This document shows positions 21,289 to 33,241 of a stretch of DNA of 64,000 bases, in pieces. The position numbers and the translations under genes are program-made. The stretch's first letter is position 1, and the number at the start of each line of letters is the position of its first letter. The stretch comes from Thinopyrum elongatum (lineage: Eukaryota; Streptophyta; Magnoliopsida; Poales; Poaceae). Under the pieces are notes generated by a model. The model saw only the letters and a program-made list of their open reading frames with translations, was not told the DNA's origin and ran no database searches. The stretch is taken from contig CM022302.1 in assembly GCA_011799875.1 (NCBI GenBank), positions 200,180,086 to 200,244,085 on the forward strand, written 5' to 3'.

Positions 21289-24200
21289 TCAGTGCCCAAA
21301 AGAGTTGTTGTTTTTTGGCAAGTATTGCAGCACGCGGAAGGTTAAATCGGCCTCCGGATCATGACTCGTCACCGGGCCGCCCTGACGGTTGTGGATCGCC
21401 TTGCGCCGGTTCATCCTCTTCCTCTCTACCCAGCGGCTGGAAGTCAATGGTGGCCAATCGATCCCAGTTAAGGCTTGGAACACAGCTTCATCGCTTATAA
21501 GTGTGGACGGTTCAACGTCAGGGGCATAGGTGTGCTTACGGATTGGCGGGATAAGATTTTGAGCCTCAGGGGTTGGTGCAGCAACCCATTTGTTGTTGAT
21601 ATCATAACTCGCCTGGTAATATGAAAGATCAGTTTCTTCAGCCAGTTGGCAAGCCAGTGGACGTACTTCCCGGTTTATTGCTCGGAGGTCCTCATTGCCA
21701 AATTCTGATCCGTCTTCTTTTAAGCTTGGATAGCCTTTAGCCACATCCACCGGATCAAGATCAGGCACCCATGCTTTTGCCCGGGTTAGTGCGGTCAGAG
21801 CACCAACCCTGGCAGCAGATCTCTTTAGCTCTTCTACCCGGACAGGCAGCATTGACAACCTTTCTAAGGTCTCCTTGATTAAAGTTGGGGGCGGCTTGTT
21901 GTGAGAAGCAGTGCAGATGATCCGTTGTGCGCCGGTATATAACTGCTCTATAAGAGTATAGGCAGCCTTCAGCTTCTTCTGTATGTCAGAGCCCAGATGA
22001 CTAATGCGAGTTCCTGCGCCATTGCAAACATCAGTAAACCGGCAATGTATGGGATGATATGTTGAAAATTTAAAGCCAGGATATTTACCAAACACAGCAG
22101 CAGTCATGGCATGTATTTGCCGCTTTACACCAGTTAGCTCGTCTACCACCGGTTTAAGAGCTGCTTCTGCGTCCTCGGCTCTTTTTTGCAATGCGGATTT
22201 TTCTGTGTCCCAATCCGCCCGCTCCTTGTTGAAACTCTCCTTCAGCTTTTCCATAGCGGCTAAGGCACTGGTCAGCTCATCTTTGGTTTTGGAGGTTTCT
22301 GCCTGCTGGGACTTGATGTTTTCTTGCAGATCAGCGGTTTGAGTTTTCTTTTTGCTCAGCTCAGCCTATAAGAGACAAACATATCATGAATTGGCAGTGC
22401 ATATTTGAAGTACCAAGCACATAACAAGTTATGCACCTGATACTTGGGGGCTAATGCATATTTGCTCGTAATCAGAAATTTCTACAAGTCCCAAGTGCAA
22501 TACAAGTATTACTCTTGGCACTTGGGGGCTAATGTATGCTTGCTCAAAGTGACATTATGAGTATTCTTCTAAAAGTCCTGGTGCATCTTCATCAGTTAAA
22601 CCGGCCCTTGGGGACTACACTGGTGAAAGTAGTAATATTGCAATTCTAAGGTACCGGTTCATCTTAGAAAGATAACCCGGCCCTTGGAGGCTAAGCATGC
22701 AAAGTTGAGATATTACAAAGTCCCAGTTTAGATGACTATCATAAACCGGCACTTGGGGGCTACTGGGGTTAATATTTGGAATTGAACACAAGAGAGAAGC
22801 AGTTATGCAGTTACCTCATATCGCTCCTTCATTAGATTCACTAAACCGGCTTTAAAGTCGCGGCTTGTGTACAGGCGGTTTAAAAAACCAGAATGGATGT
22901 CTTGGGCGTTGAGGTGAGCATAGGTTGACAAATCTGTGTTCCATTTGCCTTTGCCCATAGCAGAAACCTCGTCCTTGGCACTATGCTTCGATAAAGCAAC
23001 AGGATTGCCAGGAGTGGTGTGGCCGATGCCAGTAATCATAATATCATCTTCTTTATCATCAGCAGCCTTCACGGGAGTTGACGGTTTATCAGCAGCCTTA
23101 GTTGGGCTGGCCGACGTATCATCCGCGCGAGCCGGGCTAGTCAGTTTATCAGTGTGGCCTGTGGTGTCAACTTCTGTTTGTTCAACTATGAAGTTATAAT
23201 CTTGAGGCGGTGGATCATCATGTGTAACATTAGTATTTGTTCTTTCCAGATCTGGAGTCTTCTCCGGTTCAATATCCACATTGTCATCAGACGGTTTATT
23301 TAACCGGGCCTTCTTACTGGGTCTAGGCTTGGCACTGAGAAGAACAAACATAAAGATCAGTACAGTATGCAAACATAACACATTAAGGATAAGATTAAAG
23401 CATAACCTACCCAGGGACCATCTTGAGGATTGGAAGTTGTGTGGCCGTTGACTCGCCAGAGGACGAATTAGGTGTTCCCTGATAATTTGAATCAGACGGA
23501 TTAAGAGGCTGTCGAAAACAACCCGCCTTGGGGCAAGAAATATCAGGAGTATAAGAGACCTCTGATCGACGTTTCCGGACCGGAGTGTTCGGTAAACCGG
23601 CAGAGGTAACTACCTGGCCACTGTGCCAGGTTGTGCGGCGGGCTTCGTGTTGCTGCTTCTTCAAAAGAAAGTTTGGGTCCAAGTGAGCTAAGGGGTGAGA
23701 AAATTTTATTTTCCGGTTTGCTTGACGGATTTTCTGTGTTGGCAGAGGGTCTGAACCGGAAGGAAGGATAATTACCTCTACATCGTCAGCCTGGCTGCCT
23801 TCAGTGTCGTCCTGATAACAGTCATTGTCAATAAGGTGTATGAAAAAAGAACCAAGAGAGTCAAGTTCTACCTCTGAGTCCGGATTAGCCAGATCCACAT
23901 CAGCATTCGGTTCAGAAGATTCAGTGGTCCTCTTCTTGGCAGGTTTCTTGGTGACCTTGGTCTTCGGGTGAAGTGGTTTTGCTGGTTTATCCTGTGGTTT
24001 GGCCGGTTTATCCTGTGGTTTTTTCTTCCAGAATGGATCATCGCCCTGTGAAAGATGGACAAAATTTTGAGACTATCTGAAAAGGGGTAAACTAAAACAA
24101 GAAAGTTGTGATTCTTACAGTTGGCGGTTTATTGGAGACGCAGAAAGGGCTTAACCCGGTCTGGCTACACACAGCTTCCGGTTCATTCAGTATTTTCTTG

Positions 24201-25006
24201 ACAGCCTCAGTAACTTCGGCTTCTGTTAGCTGAATGTCGATGTGTCATTGAGGGTCTTTCAAATCCCCTATGTATTCACACATTAAACCGGGGCGCCGGC
24301 TTAAGGGCAGAACGCTCCAAGTTATCCAACAGCGAACAAAGTCGACACCTGTCAAACCGTTTGCCATAAAGGCTCTGAGCTTTGACAGTTGTGGTGCATA
24401 GTTGGACCGTTCCTTGGCAGTCAGCCTTTGAGGGAAGGGATGAGTGTTGCTAAGCCGGTGGGGACGGTAACCCGGCAGAGGATTTTCATCAGTTGGAGAT
24501 GTGTCTTTGCAGTAAAACCAAGTCTGATTCCAGTCCTTGGGGTGACTATGAAGCTTGGCATGAGGGAAGCTGACATCCTTCCTCTTTTGAATTGCCATTC
24601 CACCAAGCTCAGTGTTGGGTCCGTCTGTGAACTCTGTGCGACGGTTTAAATAAAAGAAATCCCTGAACAGTTCAACTGTGGGCTCCTCTTGAAGATAGGC
24701 CTCACAAAATACTTGGAAATTGCAAATATTGGACACAGAGTTTGGTCCAATATCTTGAGGGTGGAGTTGGAAGCTGGCCAGCACATCCCGGAAATTTTTT
24801 GAACCGGGAGGGCTAAAGCCTCGACCCAGATGGTCAGTAAATACAACTACTTCTCCGTCCTTGGGTTCAGGAGGATTTTCCGGACCAGGGGCCCTCCAGT
24901 GGATGACTTCTTTCTTGTCTAAAGCTCCAGTTGTGACACATCTGTTTAATTGCTCTTCAGTAACCCGGGAAGGAACCCAGTTGCACTCGTAAACTTGTTT
25001 GGCCAT
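21289..25006 (-). CDS. G2 antisense accessory gene, four coding exons, one stop
   Basis: Minus-strand gene convergent with gag-pol, exons 25006-24119, 24045-23411, 23334-22815 and 22365-21289. All introns have GT...AG ends and phases agree, giving 1040 codons with a single in-frame TGA at 24247-24245 (CGA to TGA in form). Exon 1 carries the Transposase_28-like core: VVVFTDHLGRGFSPP, PNSVSN, F...CEAY, ELFRDFFYLNRR. It also has a tryptophan-rich segment (WNQTWFYCKD). Exon 2 starts with a Lys/Pro-rich repeat (KPQDKPAKP twice), basic and possibly nuclear-targeting. Exon 3 is acidic and Thr/Ser/Ala-rich. Exon 4 opens with a coiled coil and ends in a conserved-looking globular part. Function is unknown; the gene structure is read from the sequence, splicing is inferred. 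Confidence 0.78.
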
Positions 25007-25911
25007 TTCAATGGGAAGCTGAAACATATTTATTGCCGGTTTAAGATTTATGACGGGCGAGCATAAAGCAATGCAAGATAAGAAGAAGCAGAGGTATATG
25101 CATATTGTTAAACCGGAGTTTGATATTACTAAACCGGAGTCTAACAATGGAGAAGGTGCAAAGATCAATGAATCGGCGGTTTAAGAGGGGACTAATGATG
25201 CCTACCGGATTATTGTTCTTTGACAAAGCTAAACCTCCTATACTGGTATGAAAGATACAGATCTAAAATACCTAAGTGAGGGAAAAACAAGTTTCACAAA
25301 GTGATATGATAATTTCAGATCTGCAGTGCGACAGAAAACTAGAATATACTCAGACCTAAACTTCAGAACAGGGAAGAACAGTTCTAGAACTTCGAAGAAC
25401 TCCGATGAGTACAAACCCTAATGATAAGATCTAGGGTGGAAGGAGAGAAGGCTTACCAGTATCAAAGGAACAGCGGAGAGGCGTCGCGGCTTTCTGGTAC
25501 GATCAGGGTGATGCAGCGGCCTTTGTTGGGGCAGATGCAAAGGTTGATGGCAGCGGCGGAGCTCCAACGTTCGGGCGACGCGAGGAAGAGGACGATGTGA
25601 AGGGGCACGAAGGGAAAAAATGAAAAGGACCCTTCGGCTTTATTTATAAGGTGAATGGATAAGTGACAGGCGCGAGAATCGAGGAGCCCAAAGCTGGATG
25701 TGTGGCAGAGCTGTCGCCTCGATTGTCAGAGGCTCATTAATGAAGGTGAGAGATATACCATTTTTAATAACAGGTGACGTCATGGCGGTTTATCAAGATG
25801 CTGGAAGATGACGTCGTGGCGGTTTACAAGATTTATGCGAAGATGCTGAAAGAAGAATTTTTCTCAAGTTGAAGATTGACATGAACCAGTTCAAATCAAT
25901 CTGGGGCCTAA
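25007..25911 (-). promoter_or_regulatory. promoter, 5' UTR and leader intron of G2 accessory gene
   Basis: On the minus strand a TATA box TATAAATA lies at 25648-25641. A C/T-rich leader follows to about 25457, ending in CTG|GTAAGC, a good splice donor. An acceptor GTTTCAG ends at 25019, thirteen bases before the ATG at 25006. This predicts a ~150-nt untranslated exon and a ~440-bp leader intron. The remaining sequence up to the 3' LTR includes the sense-strand purine-rich tract TCTGGGGCCTAA (25900-25911). Confidence 0.6.
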
Positions 25912-26435
25912 TGTTGGGGATATTACTACTGGGTATAAACCGGCTAGGAGAGGCCGGGTTATCCCCATAATGAGTTATTATACTTGATGCCCACAAAGAC
26001 AAAGATGGAGGCACTTTATGAAGGCCCAGGGCCCAACGGCAGATTAAGGCCTATAGATATAAATCGACATTGATATGTAAACTTGTGCTATAAGATAGAA
26101 AGAGTAGAGACCGAGCCGGACATGTTCATGAGCCGGCCTCGGGATCCTGTAAACCGACGGGCGTCAACCCATGTATATAAGGGGACGACCCGGCGGCGGT
26201 TTGGGGACGACGGACAACAACTCGAGAGCCAGGCATAGCGGATTCGCTCCCTGGTCATCGAAACCCTAGCAATTCCACAACAACTGGATTAGGCCTTTAC
26301 CTTCACCGCAAGGGGCCGAACGAGTATAAACTCTCTGCGTCCCTTGTCCGCTTTAACCCCTTTAAGCTAACCCGTCGCGATGGCTCCGCGACTAAGTACT
26401 TTCTCTAGGACATCTGCCGTGACAAGACCACGACA
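25912..26435 (+). mobile_element. 3' LTR of G2
   Basis: 524 bp, same length as the 5' LTR, no indels seen by eye, roughly 14 substitutions, most of them transitions. TATA box TATATAA at 26174-26180; U5 module at about 26288-26338. Confidence 0.95.
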
Positions 26436-26440
26436 ATACC

Positions 26441-29349
26441 TCTACATCTACCTTCGAGATTAGTTTTAGACCTGAATAATTGTTATTTGGTGCCAGCGTT
26501 GAGCATGAACATTATATCTGGATCTCGTTTAGTGCAAGATGGTTATTCATTTAAATCAGAGAATAATGGTTGTTCTATTTATATGAGTAATATCTTTTAT
26601 GATCATGCACCCTTGAAGAGTGGTCTATTTTTGTTGAATCTCGATTGTAGTGATACACATATTCATAATATTGTTGCCAAAAGATGCAAAGTTGATAATG
26701 ATAGTGCAACATATTTGTGGCACTGCCGTTTAGGTCATATTGGTGTAAAGCGCATGAAGAAACTCCATGCAGATGGGCTTTTGGAATCACTTGATTATGA
26801 ATCATTTGATACCTGCGAACCATGCCTCATGGGCAAGGTGTCTAAAAGTCCGTTCTCCGGAACAATGGAGCGAGCTAATGACTTATTGGAAATAATACAT
26901 ACCGATGTATGCGGTCCGTTGAGTGTTGAGGCACGCGGCGGGTATCAATTTTTCTGACCTTCACAGATGATTTGAGCAGATATAGGTATATCTACTTAAT
27001 GAAACACAAATCTGAAACATTTGAAAAGTTCAAAGAATTTCAGAGTGAAGTGGAGAATCAAAGTAACAACAAAATAAAGTTTCTACGATCTGATCGCGGA
27101 GGCGAATATTTGAGTTACGAGTTTGGCCTTCATTTAAAACAATGTGGAATAGTTTCACAACTCATGCCACCTGGAACACCACAACGTAATGGTGTGTCCG
27201 AACATCGTAACCGTACTTTATTGGATATGGTGCGTTCTATGATGTCTATTACCGATTTACCACTATCGTTTTGGGGTTATGCATTAGAGACAGTTGCATT
27301 CACGTTAAATAGGGCACCATCTAAATCCGTTGAGATGACACCGTATGAACTATGGTTTGGCAAGAAACCTAAGCTGTCATTTCTTAAAGTTTGGGGTTGC
27401 GACACTTATGTCAAAAGGCTTCAGCCTGATAAGCTCGTACCCAAATCGGAGAAGTGCTTCTTCATAGGATACCCTAAGGAAACAATTGGGTACACCTTCT
27501 ACCACAGATCCGAAGGCAAGATCTTTGTTGCCAAGAATGGAACCTTTCTAGGGAAGGAGTTTCTCTTGAAAGAAGTGAGTGGGAGGAAAGTAGAACTTGA
27601 TGAGGCAATCGTACCTTCTCTCGAATTGGAAAGTAGCACATCAGAGAAATCTGTTCCCATGATGCCTACACCAACTAGAGAGGAAGCAAATGATAATGAT
27701 CATGAAACTTCAGATCAAGTTGCTGCTGAACCTCATAGGTCAACCAGGGCACGATCCGCACCAGAGTGGTATGGTAATCCTATTCTGGAAGTCATGTTAT
27801 TAGACCAAGGCGAACCTACGAACTATGAAGAAGCTATGATGAGCCCAGATTCCGACAGATGGCTTGAGGCCATGAAATCTGAGATAGGATCCATGTATGA
27901 GAACAAAGTGTGGACTTTGGTGGACTTGCCCAATGAGCGGCAAGCCATAGAGAATAAATGGATCTTCAAGAAGAAGACTGACGCTGATGGTAATGTTACT
28001 GTCTACAAAGCTCGACTTGTTGCAAAAGGTTTTCGACAAGTTCAAGGGGTTGACTATGATGAGACTTTCTCACCCGTAGCGATACTTAAGTTCGTCCGAA
28101 TCATGTTAGCAATTGCCGTATTTTATGATTATGAAATCTGGCAAATGGATGTGAAAACTGCATTCCTTAATGGATTTCTTAAAGAAGAGTTGTATATGAT
28201 GCAACCAGAAGGTTTTGTCGATCCATCTATGGACTGGTGCAAGCATCTCGGAGTTGGAATATATGCTTTGATGAGGTGATCAAAGCATATGGTTTTATAA
28301 AGACTTTCGGTGAAGCCTGTATTTACAAGAAAGTGAGTGGGAGCTCTGTAGCATTTCTGATATTATATGTGGATGACATATTGTTGATTGGAAATGATAT
28401 ATAATTTCTGGATAGCATAAAAGGATACTTGAATAAGAATTTTTCAATGAAAGACCTCGGTGAAGCTACTTATATATTGGGCATCAAGATCTATAGGGAT
28501 AGATCGAGACGCTTAATAGGACTTTCACAAAGCACATACCTTGACAAAGTTTTGAAGAAGTTCAAAATGGATCAGTCAAAAAAAGGGTTCTTGCCTGTGT
28601 TACAAGGTGTGAAGTTGAGTCAGACTCAAAACCCGACCACTGCAGAAGATAGAGAGAAAATGAAAGTCATTCCCTATGCATCATCCGTAGGTTCTATCAT
28701 GTATGCTATGCTGTGTACCAGACCTGATGTGTGCCTTGCCATAAGTCTGGCAGGGAGGTACTAAAGTAATCCAGGAGTGGATCATTGGACAACGGTCAAG
28801 AACATCTTGAATTACCTGAAAAGGACCAAGGATATGTTTCTTGTTTATGGAGGTGACAAAGAGCTCATCGTAAATGGTTACGTCGATGCTAGCTTTGACA
28901 CTGATCCGGATGATTCTAAGTCACAAACCGGATACGTATTTATATTGAATGGTGGAGCTGTCAGTTGGTGCAGTTCCAAGCAGAGCATCGTGGCGGGATC
29001 TACGTGTGAAGCGGAGTACATAGCTGCTTTGGAAGCAGCAAATGAAGGAGTTAGGATGAAGGAGTTCGTATCCGATATGGGTGTAATACCTAGTTCATCG
29101 GATCCAATGAAAATCTTTTGTGACAACACTAGAGCAATTGCCTTGGCGAAGGAATCCAGGTTTCACAAGAGAACCAAACACATCCAGAGATGCTTCAACT
29201 CCATTCGTGATCAAGTCAAGGATGGAGACATAGAAATCTGCAAGATACATACGGATCTGAATGTAGCAGACCCGTTGACTAAGCCTCTTCCACGAGCAAA
29301 ACATGATCAGCACCAAGACTCCATGGGTGTTAGATTCATTACAATATAG
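26441..29349 (+). pseudogene. gag-pol: C1 integrase, reverse transcriptase and RNase H (3' part)
   Basis: Continuation of the C1 polyprotein after the G2 insertion. The integrase HHCC finger (WHCRLGH...CEPC, about 26720-26826) is followed by the DDE core: HTDVCGPL, RSDRGGEY, RNGVSEHRNRT. A frameshift near 26955 splits the finger from most of the core. A Thr/Glu-rich linker precedes RT, which begins near 27800 and has FHVD-type palm motif YVDD at 28366-28377. A second break at about 28235-28280 removes or shifts the stretch before it. Stops at 28402 and 28762 follow. RNase H (about 28860-29230) has the expected Asp/Glu/Asp context (VDASFDTD, CEAEYIA, CDNT). It ends with a stop at 29347-29349, just before the purine tract. 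Copia order and content are clear; it is inactive. Confidence 0.92.
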
Positions 29350-29382
29350 TCTAGATTACTGACTCTAGTGCAAGTGGGAGAC

Positions 29383-31143
29383 TGAAGGAAATATGCCCTA
29401 GAGGCAATAATAAAGTTGTTATTTTATATTTCCTTATTCATGATAAAGGTTTATTATTCATGCTAGAATTGTATTGATCGGAAGCCTAAATACATGTGTG
29501 AATACATAAACAAACACCGCGTCCCTAGTGAGCCTCTACTTGACTAGCTTGTTGATCAAAGATGGTTATGGTTTCCTAACCATGGACATGAGTTGTCATT
29601 TGATAATGAGATCACATCATTAGGAGAATGATGTGATGGACAAGACCCATCTGTTAGCTTAGCATAATGATCGTTCAGTTTTATTGCTATTGCTTTCTTC
29701 ATGTCAAATACATATTCCTTCGACTATGAGATTATGCAACTCCCGGATACCGGAGGAATGCCTTGTGTGCTATCAAACGTCACAACGTAACTGGGTGATT
29801 ATAAAGATGCTCTACAGGTATCTCCGAAGGTGTTTGTTGAGTTGGCATAGATCGAGATTAGGATTTGCCACTCCGAGTATCGGAGAGGTATCTCTGGGCC
29901 CTCTCGGTAATACACATCATAAGCTTGCAAGCAAACAACTAAGGAGTTAGTCACGAGGTGATGTATTACGGAACGAGTAAAGAGACTTTCCGGTAACGAG
30001 ATTGAACTTGGTATGAAGATACTGACGATCGAATCTCGGAGAAGTAACATACCGATGGACAAAGGGAATTACGTATGTTGTCATAACGGTTCGACCGATA
30101 AAGATCTTCGTAGAATATGTAGGAGCCAATATGGGCATCCAGGTTCCGCTATTGGTTATTGACCGGAGAGGTGTCTCGGTCATGTCTACATAGTTCTCGA
30201 ACCCGTAGGGTCAGCACGCTTAACGTTCGTTGACGATATAGTATTATATGAGTTATGTGATTTGGTGACCGAATGTTGTTCGGAGTCCCGGATGAGATCA
30301 CGGACATGACAAGGAGTCTCGAAATGGTCGAGAGGTAAAGATTGATATATAGGACGATGGTATTCGGACACCGAAAGTGTTTCGGGGGGTACCGGGTACT
30401 TATCGGGTCACCGGAAGGGGTTCCGGGCACCCTCGGCAAAAGATATGGTCCTTATGGGCCATGAGGGGAAACGCACCAGCCACAAGGGGCTGGTGCGCCC
30501 CCCATATGGGCCGGCCTAAGGAGGAGAAGGAAAGGGGAGAAGGGAGGAAAGTGCGGATTAGGATTCCCACTTCCTTCTCTTTCCCCCCTCTTTCCTTCCC
30601 CCTTGGGAAAACATGGCAGGGTGGACGCAGGGCAAGGCAGGGCCCCTAAGGGGCCGGCGGCTAGCCCTAGGGAGCGCCCTGGCCTCTTCCCTCCCCCTTC
30701 CACCTATATATATGTGGGAGGGGGCGCCTAGCACACCCCAGACAATTGCCTAGCCATGTGCGGCGCCCCCTCCACAGTTTACACCCCCGGTCATATTTTT
30801 GTAGTGCTTAGGCGAAGCCCTGCGAAGATCACTTCACCATCACCATCACCACGCCGTCGTGCTGAAGGAACTCATCTACTACCTCGACGTCTTGCTGGAT
30901 CAAGAAGGTGAGGGACGTCACCGAGCTGAACGTGTGCAGAACGCGGAGGTGCCGTGCGTTCGGTACTTGATCGGTTGAAGCGCGAAGAAGTTCGACTACA
31001 TCAACCGCGTTGTGAAACGCTTCCGCTTACGGTCTACGAGGGTACGTAGACACACTCTCCCCCTCGTTGCTTTGCATCTCCATGGATAGATCATTGTGTG
31101 TGCGTAGGAAAAAATTTTGTTTTCTATGCAATGATTCCCAACA
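29383..31143 (+). mobile_element. 3' LTR of C1
   Basis: 1761 bp, TGAAGGAAATATGCC to TCCCAACA, preceded by the purine tract AAGTGGGAGA (29373-29382 region). TATA box near 30704. It lacks the DNA transposon of the 5' LTR and keeps the 55 bp that the 5' LTR lost. Followed by target duplication ATGAG. Confidence 0.95.
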
Positions 31144-31148
31144 ATGAG

Positions 31149-31622
31149 GAGCCGCTGGCGACCCCCAAGGATGGCCTCGCGGGGCTCTCCTCCAAGCTCG
31201 CATAGGCGCTCGAGGGTGCTGCCGTCAAAGTGGACTCCATTGTGGAGGAGGAGTGCCGCTCGCTCTTCTCTGCGGCCGCGACGCGCGTCTTCGGCCATCT
31301 CTACCTTCAGGACCCCGGCTTCGACTTCAGCATGGTGATCTGCTCGATCGCTATTGAGTCCTGTGCTGTTGCCGAGGGGGACGTGAAGGATCACATGGAC
31401 GCGCTGCTGGAGAAGTTCTGCTGCGTCCCTGATCCCGAGGCTCCGGCGGTGATGATGGTGGCAGCGACGTCGACGACGGGCTTCCGGCGACCGGGGCGAG
31501 CGGCGGCGATGGCCAAGGCGGTGGTGGCGCTTCTTCCTAGTTTTATTCCTGCAACATTTACCGTGCCTCGTGGAGTCGTAAAAACTTTTGTTCGAATCTG
31601 TGGAACACTTTTGTGCTTGTAA
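31149..31622 (+). pseudogene. G1 accessory gene, 3' part
   Basis: Continues the frame left at 9517 once C1 and one target duplication are removed. TAG at 31203-31205 interrupts it (CAG to TAG in form). The segment encodes the C-terminal end after the coiled coil, with EEECRSLFSAAATRVFGHLY and a DFSMV...DHMDALLEKF helix-like stretch. It corresponds in position to the C-terminal region of the G3 protein (61600-61993), although residues differ widely. Stop at 31620-31622. The long minus-strand frame across this interval is a GC-rich shadow. Confidence 0.7.
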
Positions 31623-33241
31623 TAACTTGCTAGAACTCCGTGATTTTCTTTCCGTGCTTGATTTCCTTCTTATTTGCCTTTGTGTTCTGCGTCGGCAGGG
31701 CCCAGCCCCGCGCATACCTCGGCCGCCGTTGGGGCGTCCGGATCGCCAGGACGAGACCAAGGGGCGAGGGGCTACGTGACTAGAGAGGCCCCTGAGTCAC
31801 GATGCTCAGGGGTCCCCCTTGACGTTTGAACAACCCTCGTGAAGGAAATGTGAGCGACGTCTTAGCCAATCCGGAGTCCTCCATACCTCTCCTCGCTAGC
31901 TTTTGCCTGGGAGGGCGCGAGAAGACCAGGTACCGGGGACCTGATGAGGTGGGATGCGCCAGGCCTGGCCTGAGCACAGCCCCCGTGTCCAGCCCCCTCG
32001 CGCGTGCCTCCTGTGGGGGAAGCTGCGCGATAGGACCGTACGAAGAACCGATAGGCTATCCTGAGGTTAGTGCGGCCACTAGGGCGCCCTCAGTTGTTTA
32101 TTCACCAGCGCGGAGCATGGTGTTTCCACTTCGGCGTGGGCATAGCCGCTCCTCAGCCGAGTCATCCGCCAGCACGGAGCATGGGGCTTCCACTGGTGCG
32201 TGGGTGGGAGTTCCCTCGGGGGGAGACTCCGGGGCATGTACAGCCCCGTTCGTACGCGTGGGTAGAACGACAGAACTGGAGGAGGTGTATCTGGGCACTC
32301 GTGAGCTAGCGCGGGACTCACGAGGCCCTACCTCAAGGCGGGTTGCACCTGATTTTTGCGGCACGGGGTGCGCTTATGATACCTGTGGGGCGGTGGGGGG
32401 GGGGGGGGGGTCCTGCGCCGAATGCCCCTCCGGAGGTTGTCGCATGAGAAGGATGGACACCAATGACCCTAGGAGGTGACATGAATGGGGCCGGCCCGCC
32501 AGACAAAGCTCGGCCATTGGTTTTATCGACACTGCAGGGACGGACCCGAGCACAGACGCCGTGCCAAGTCTTCTCATGCAACGATCCCACGGAAAAACAC
32601 CCGGCACACGGCTTCCACTATGGCGAAGCGCCGAACTGCGGTCGTACGAACCGGGCCGCGCGCCCTTACTCGCCCACACACGATTAGCTCATGCGATAAC
32701 AAGGCACCAAGGACCCCGGGAGGTGACGCGCACGAGAGCTGGCCCACGGGATAGAGCTCGGTTGCTTGGATTTGACAACGCTGCAGGGACGGACCCGAGC
32801 ACAGACGCCGTGCCAGTCCTTAATCATGAGGCGATCACGGGGGGGGGGGGGGGGGGGGGTTGTGAGGGCGTAGCGACATCATGGTGACGAAGCACCAGAC
32901 ATGCAATTGAAATACTTGGGGAATTCATAAAAGCAAGGCCAGTTCTAATACATGCGCAAAAACGATACAACTGTGGGGCCGGGCCCTAGCAGCCTGAGGA
33001 TGATGCAGCCCAGGGGATGCCCTCAATCTGAACAAACCAAAAAGTCACCTGGCACCATCGTCGCGGGAGCGTCGGGGTAGCTGAAGAAACGTACCGCAGA
33101 AGCTGCTCCTCACGAGCTGGGCAGCTCCTGAGGTCCGGGGAACTCACGAGGCCCGTCGGGCTCGCGAGGGTCCGACACTTCCTCCGACAGGACCGCCTGG
33201 CGCCTGGCCCTGTGAGCCGCCATGGCACTCTACGCGAAGCG
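31623..33241 (-). other. G1 spacer, repeat-containing, pol missing
   Basis: About 1.6 kb where RT, RNase H and integrase should lie, but no pol motif is readable on either strand. It contains a ~90-bp unit repeated at 32476-32563 and 32721-32813 (both ending CTGCAGGGACGGACCCGAGC), duplicated CAGC(G/A)CGGAGCATGG at about 32108 and 32170, and poly-G runs at 32395-32410 (16 G) and 32839-32859 (21 G). CTCACGAG/CTCGCGAG words are frequent. The long open frames here reflect high GC content and have no domain. Confidence 0.55.

Larger units (their letters stand above)
14265..26435 (+). mobile_element. Tat-type Ty3/gypsy retrotransposon G2, complete
   Basis: LTRs of 524 bp each (14265-14788, 25912-26435), TG...CA. 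Target site CTACC on the left (14260-14264) and ATACC on the right (26436-26440), one base changed. It lies in the C1 polyprotein gene. Order: LTR, PBS, gag, RT, RNase H, second RNase H, integrase, spacer with 66-bp repeats, convergent accessory gene on minus, purine tract, LTR. RT before integrase makes it Ty3/gypsy; the second, archaeal-type RNase H domain is a Tat-lineage trait. Protease and the start of RT are deleted, so G2 is not autonomous. By eye the LTRs differ at ~14 of 524 sites. Confidence 0.95.
9518..31143 (+). mobile_element. Angela/BARE-type Ty1/copia retrotransposon C1
   Basis: Complete element with a perfect 5-bp target duplication ATGAG (9513-9517 and 31144-31148). Order: 5' LTR, primer-binding site, ~1.2-kb leader, gag-protease (13228-14264), [G2 insertion], integrase-RT-RNase H (to 29349), polypurine tract AAGTGGGAGA, 3' LTR. 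Integrase preceding reverse transcriptase defines the Copia superfamily. Removing G2 and one target duplication restores the reading frame across the insertion point. The coding region carries stops and frameshifts, so C1 is dead. Confidence 0.95.

Noticed and set aside
30996..31760. Minus-strand frame of 254 codons
   Set aside because: It crosses the C1 3' LTR boundary and the target duplication into G1, so it is a chimera created by insertion.
32000..33000. Several 60-220-codon frames in the G1 spacer
   Set aside because: High GC content keeps all frames open; frames overlap on both strands and run through poly-G tracts.
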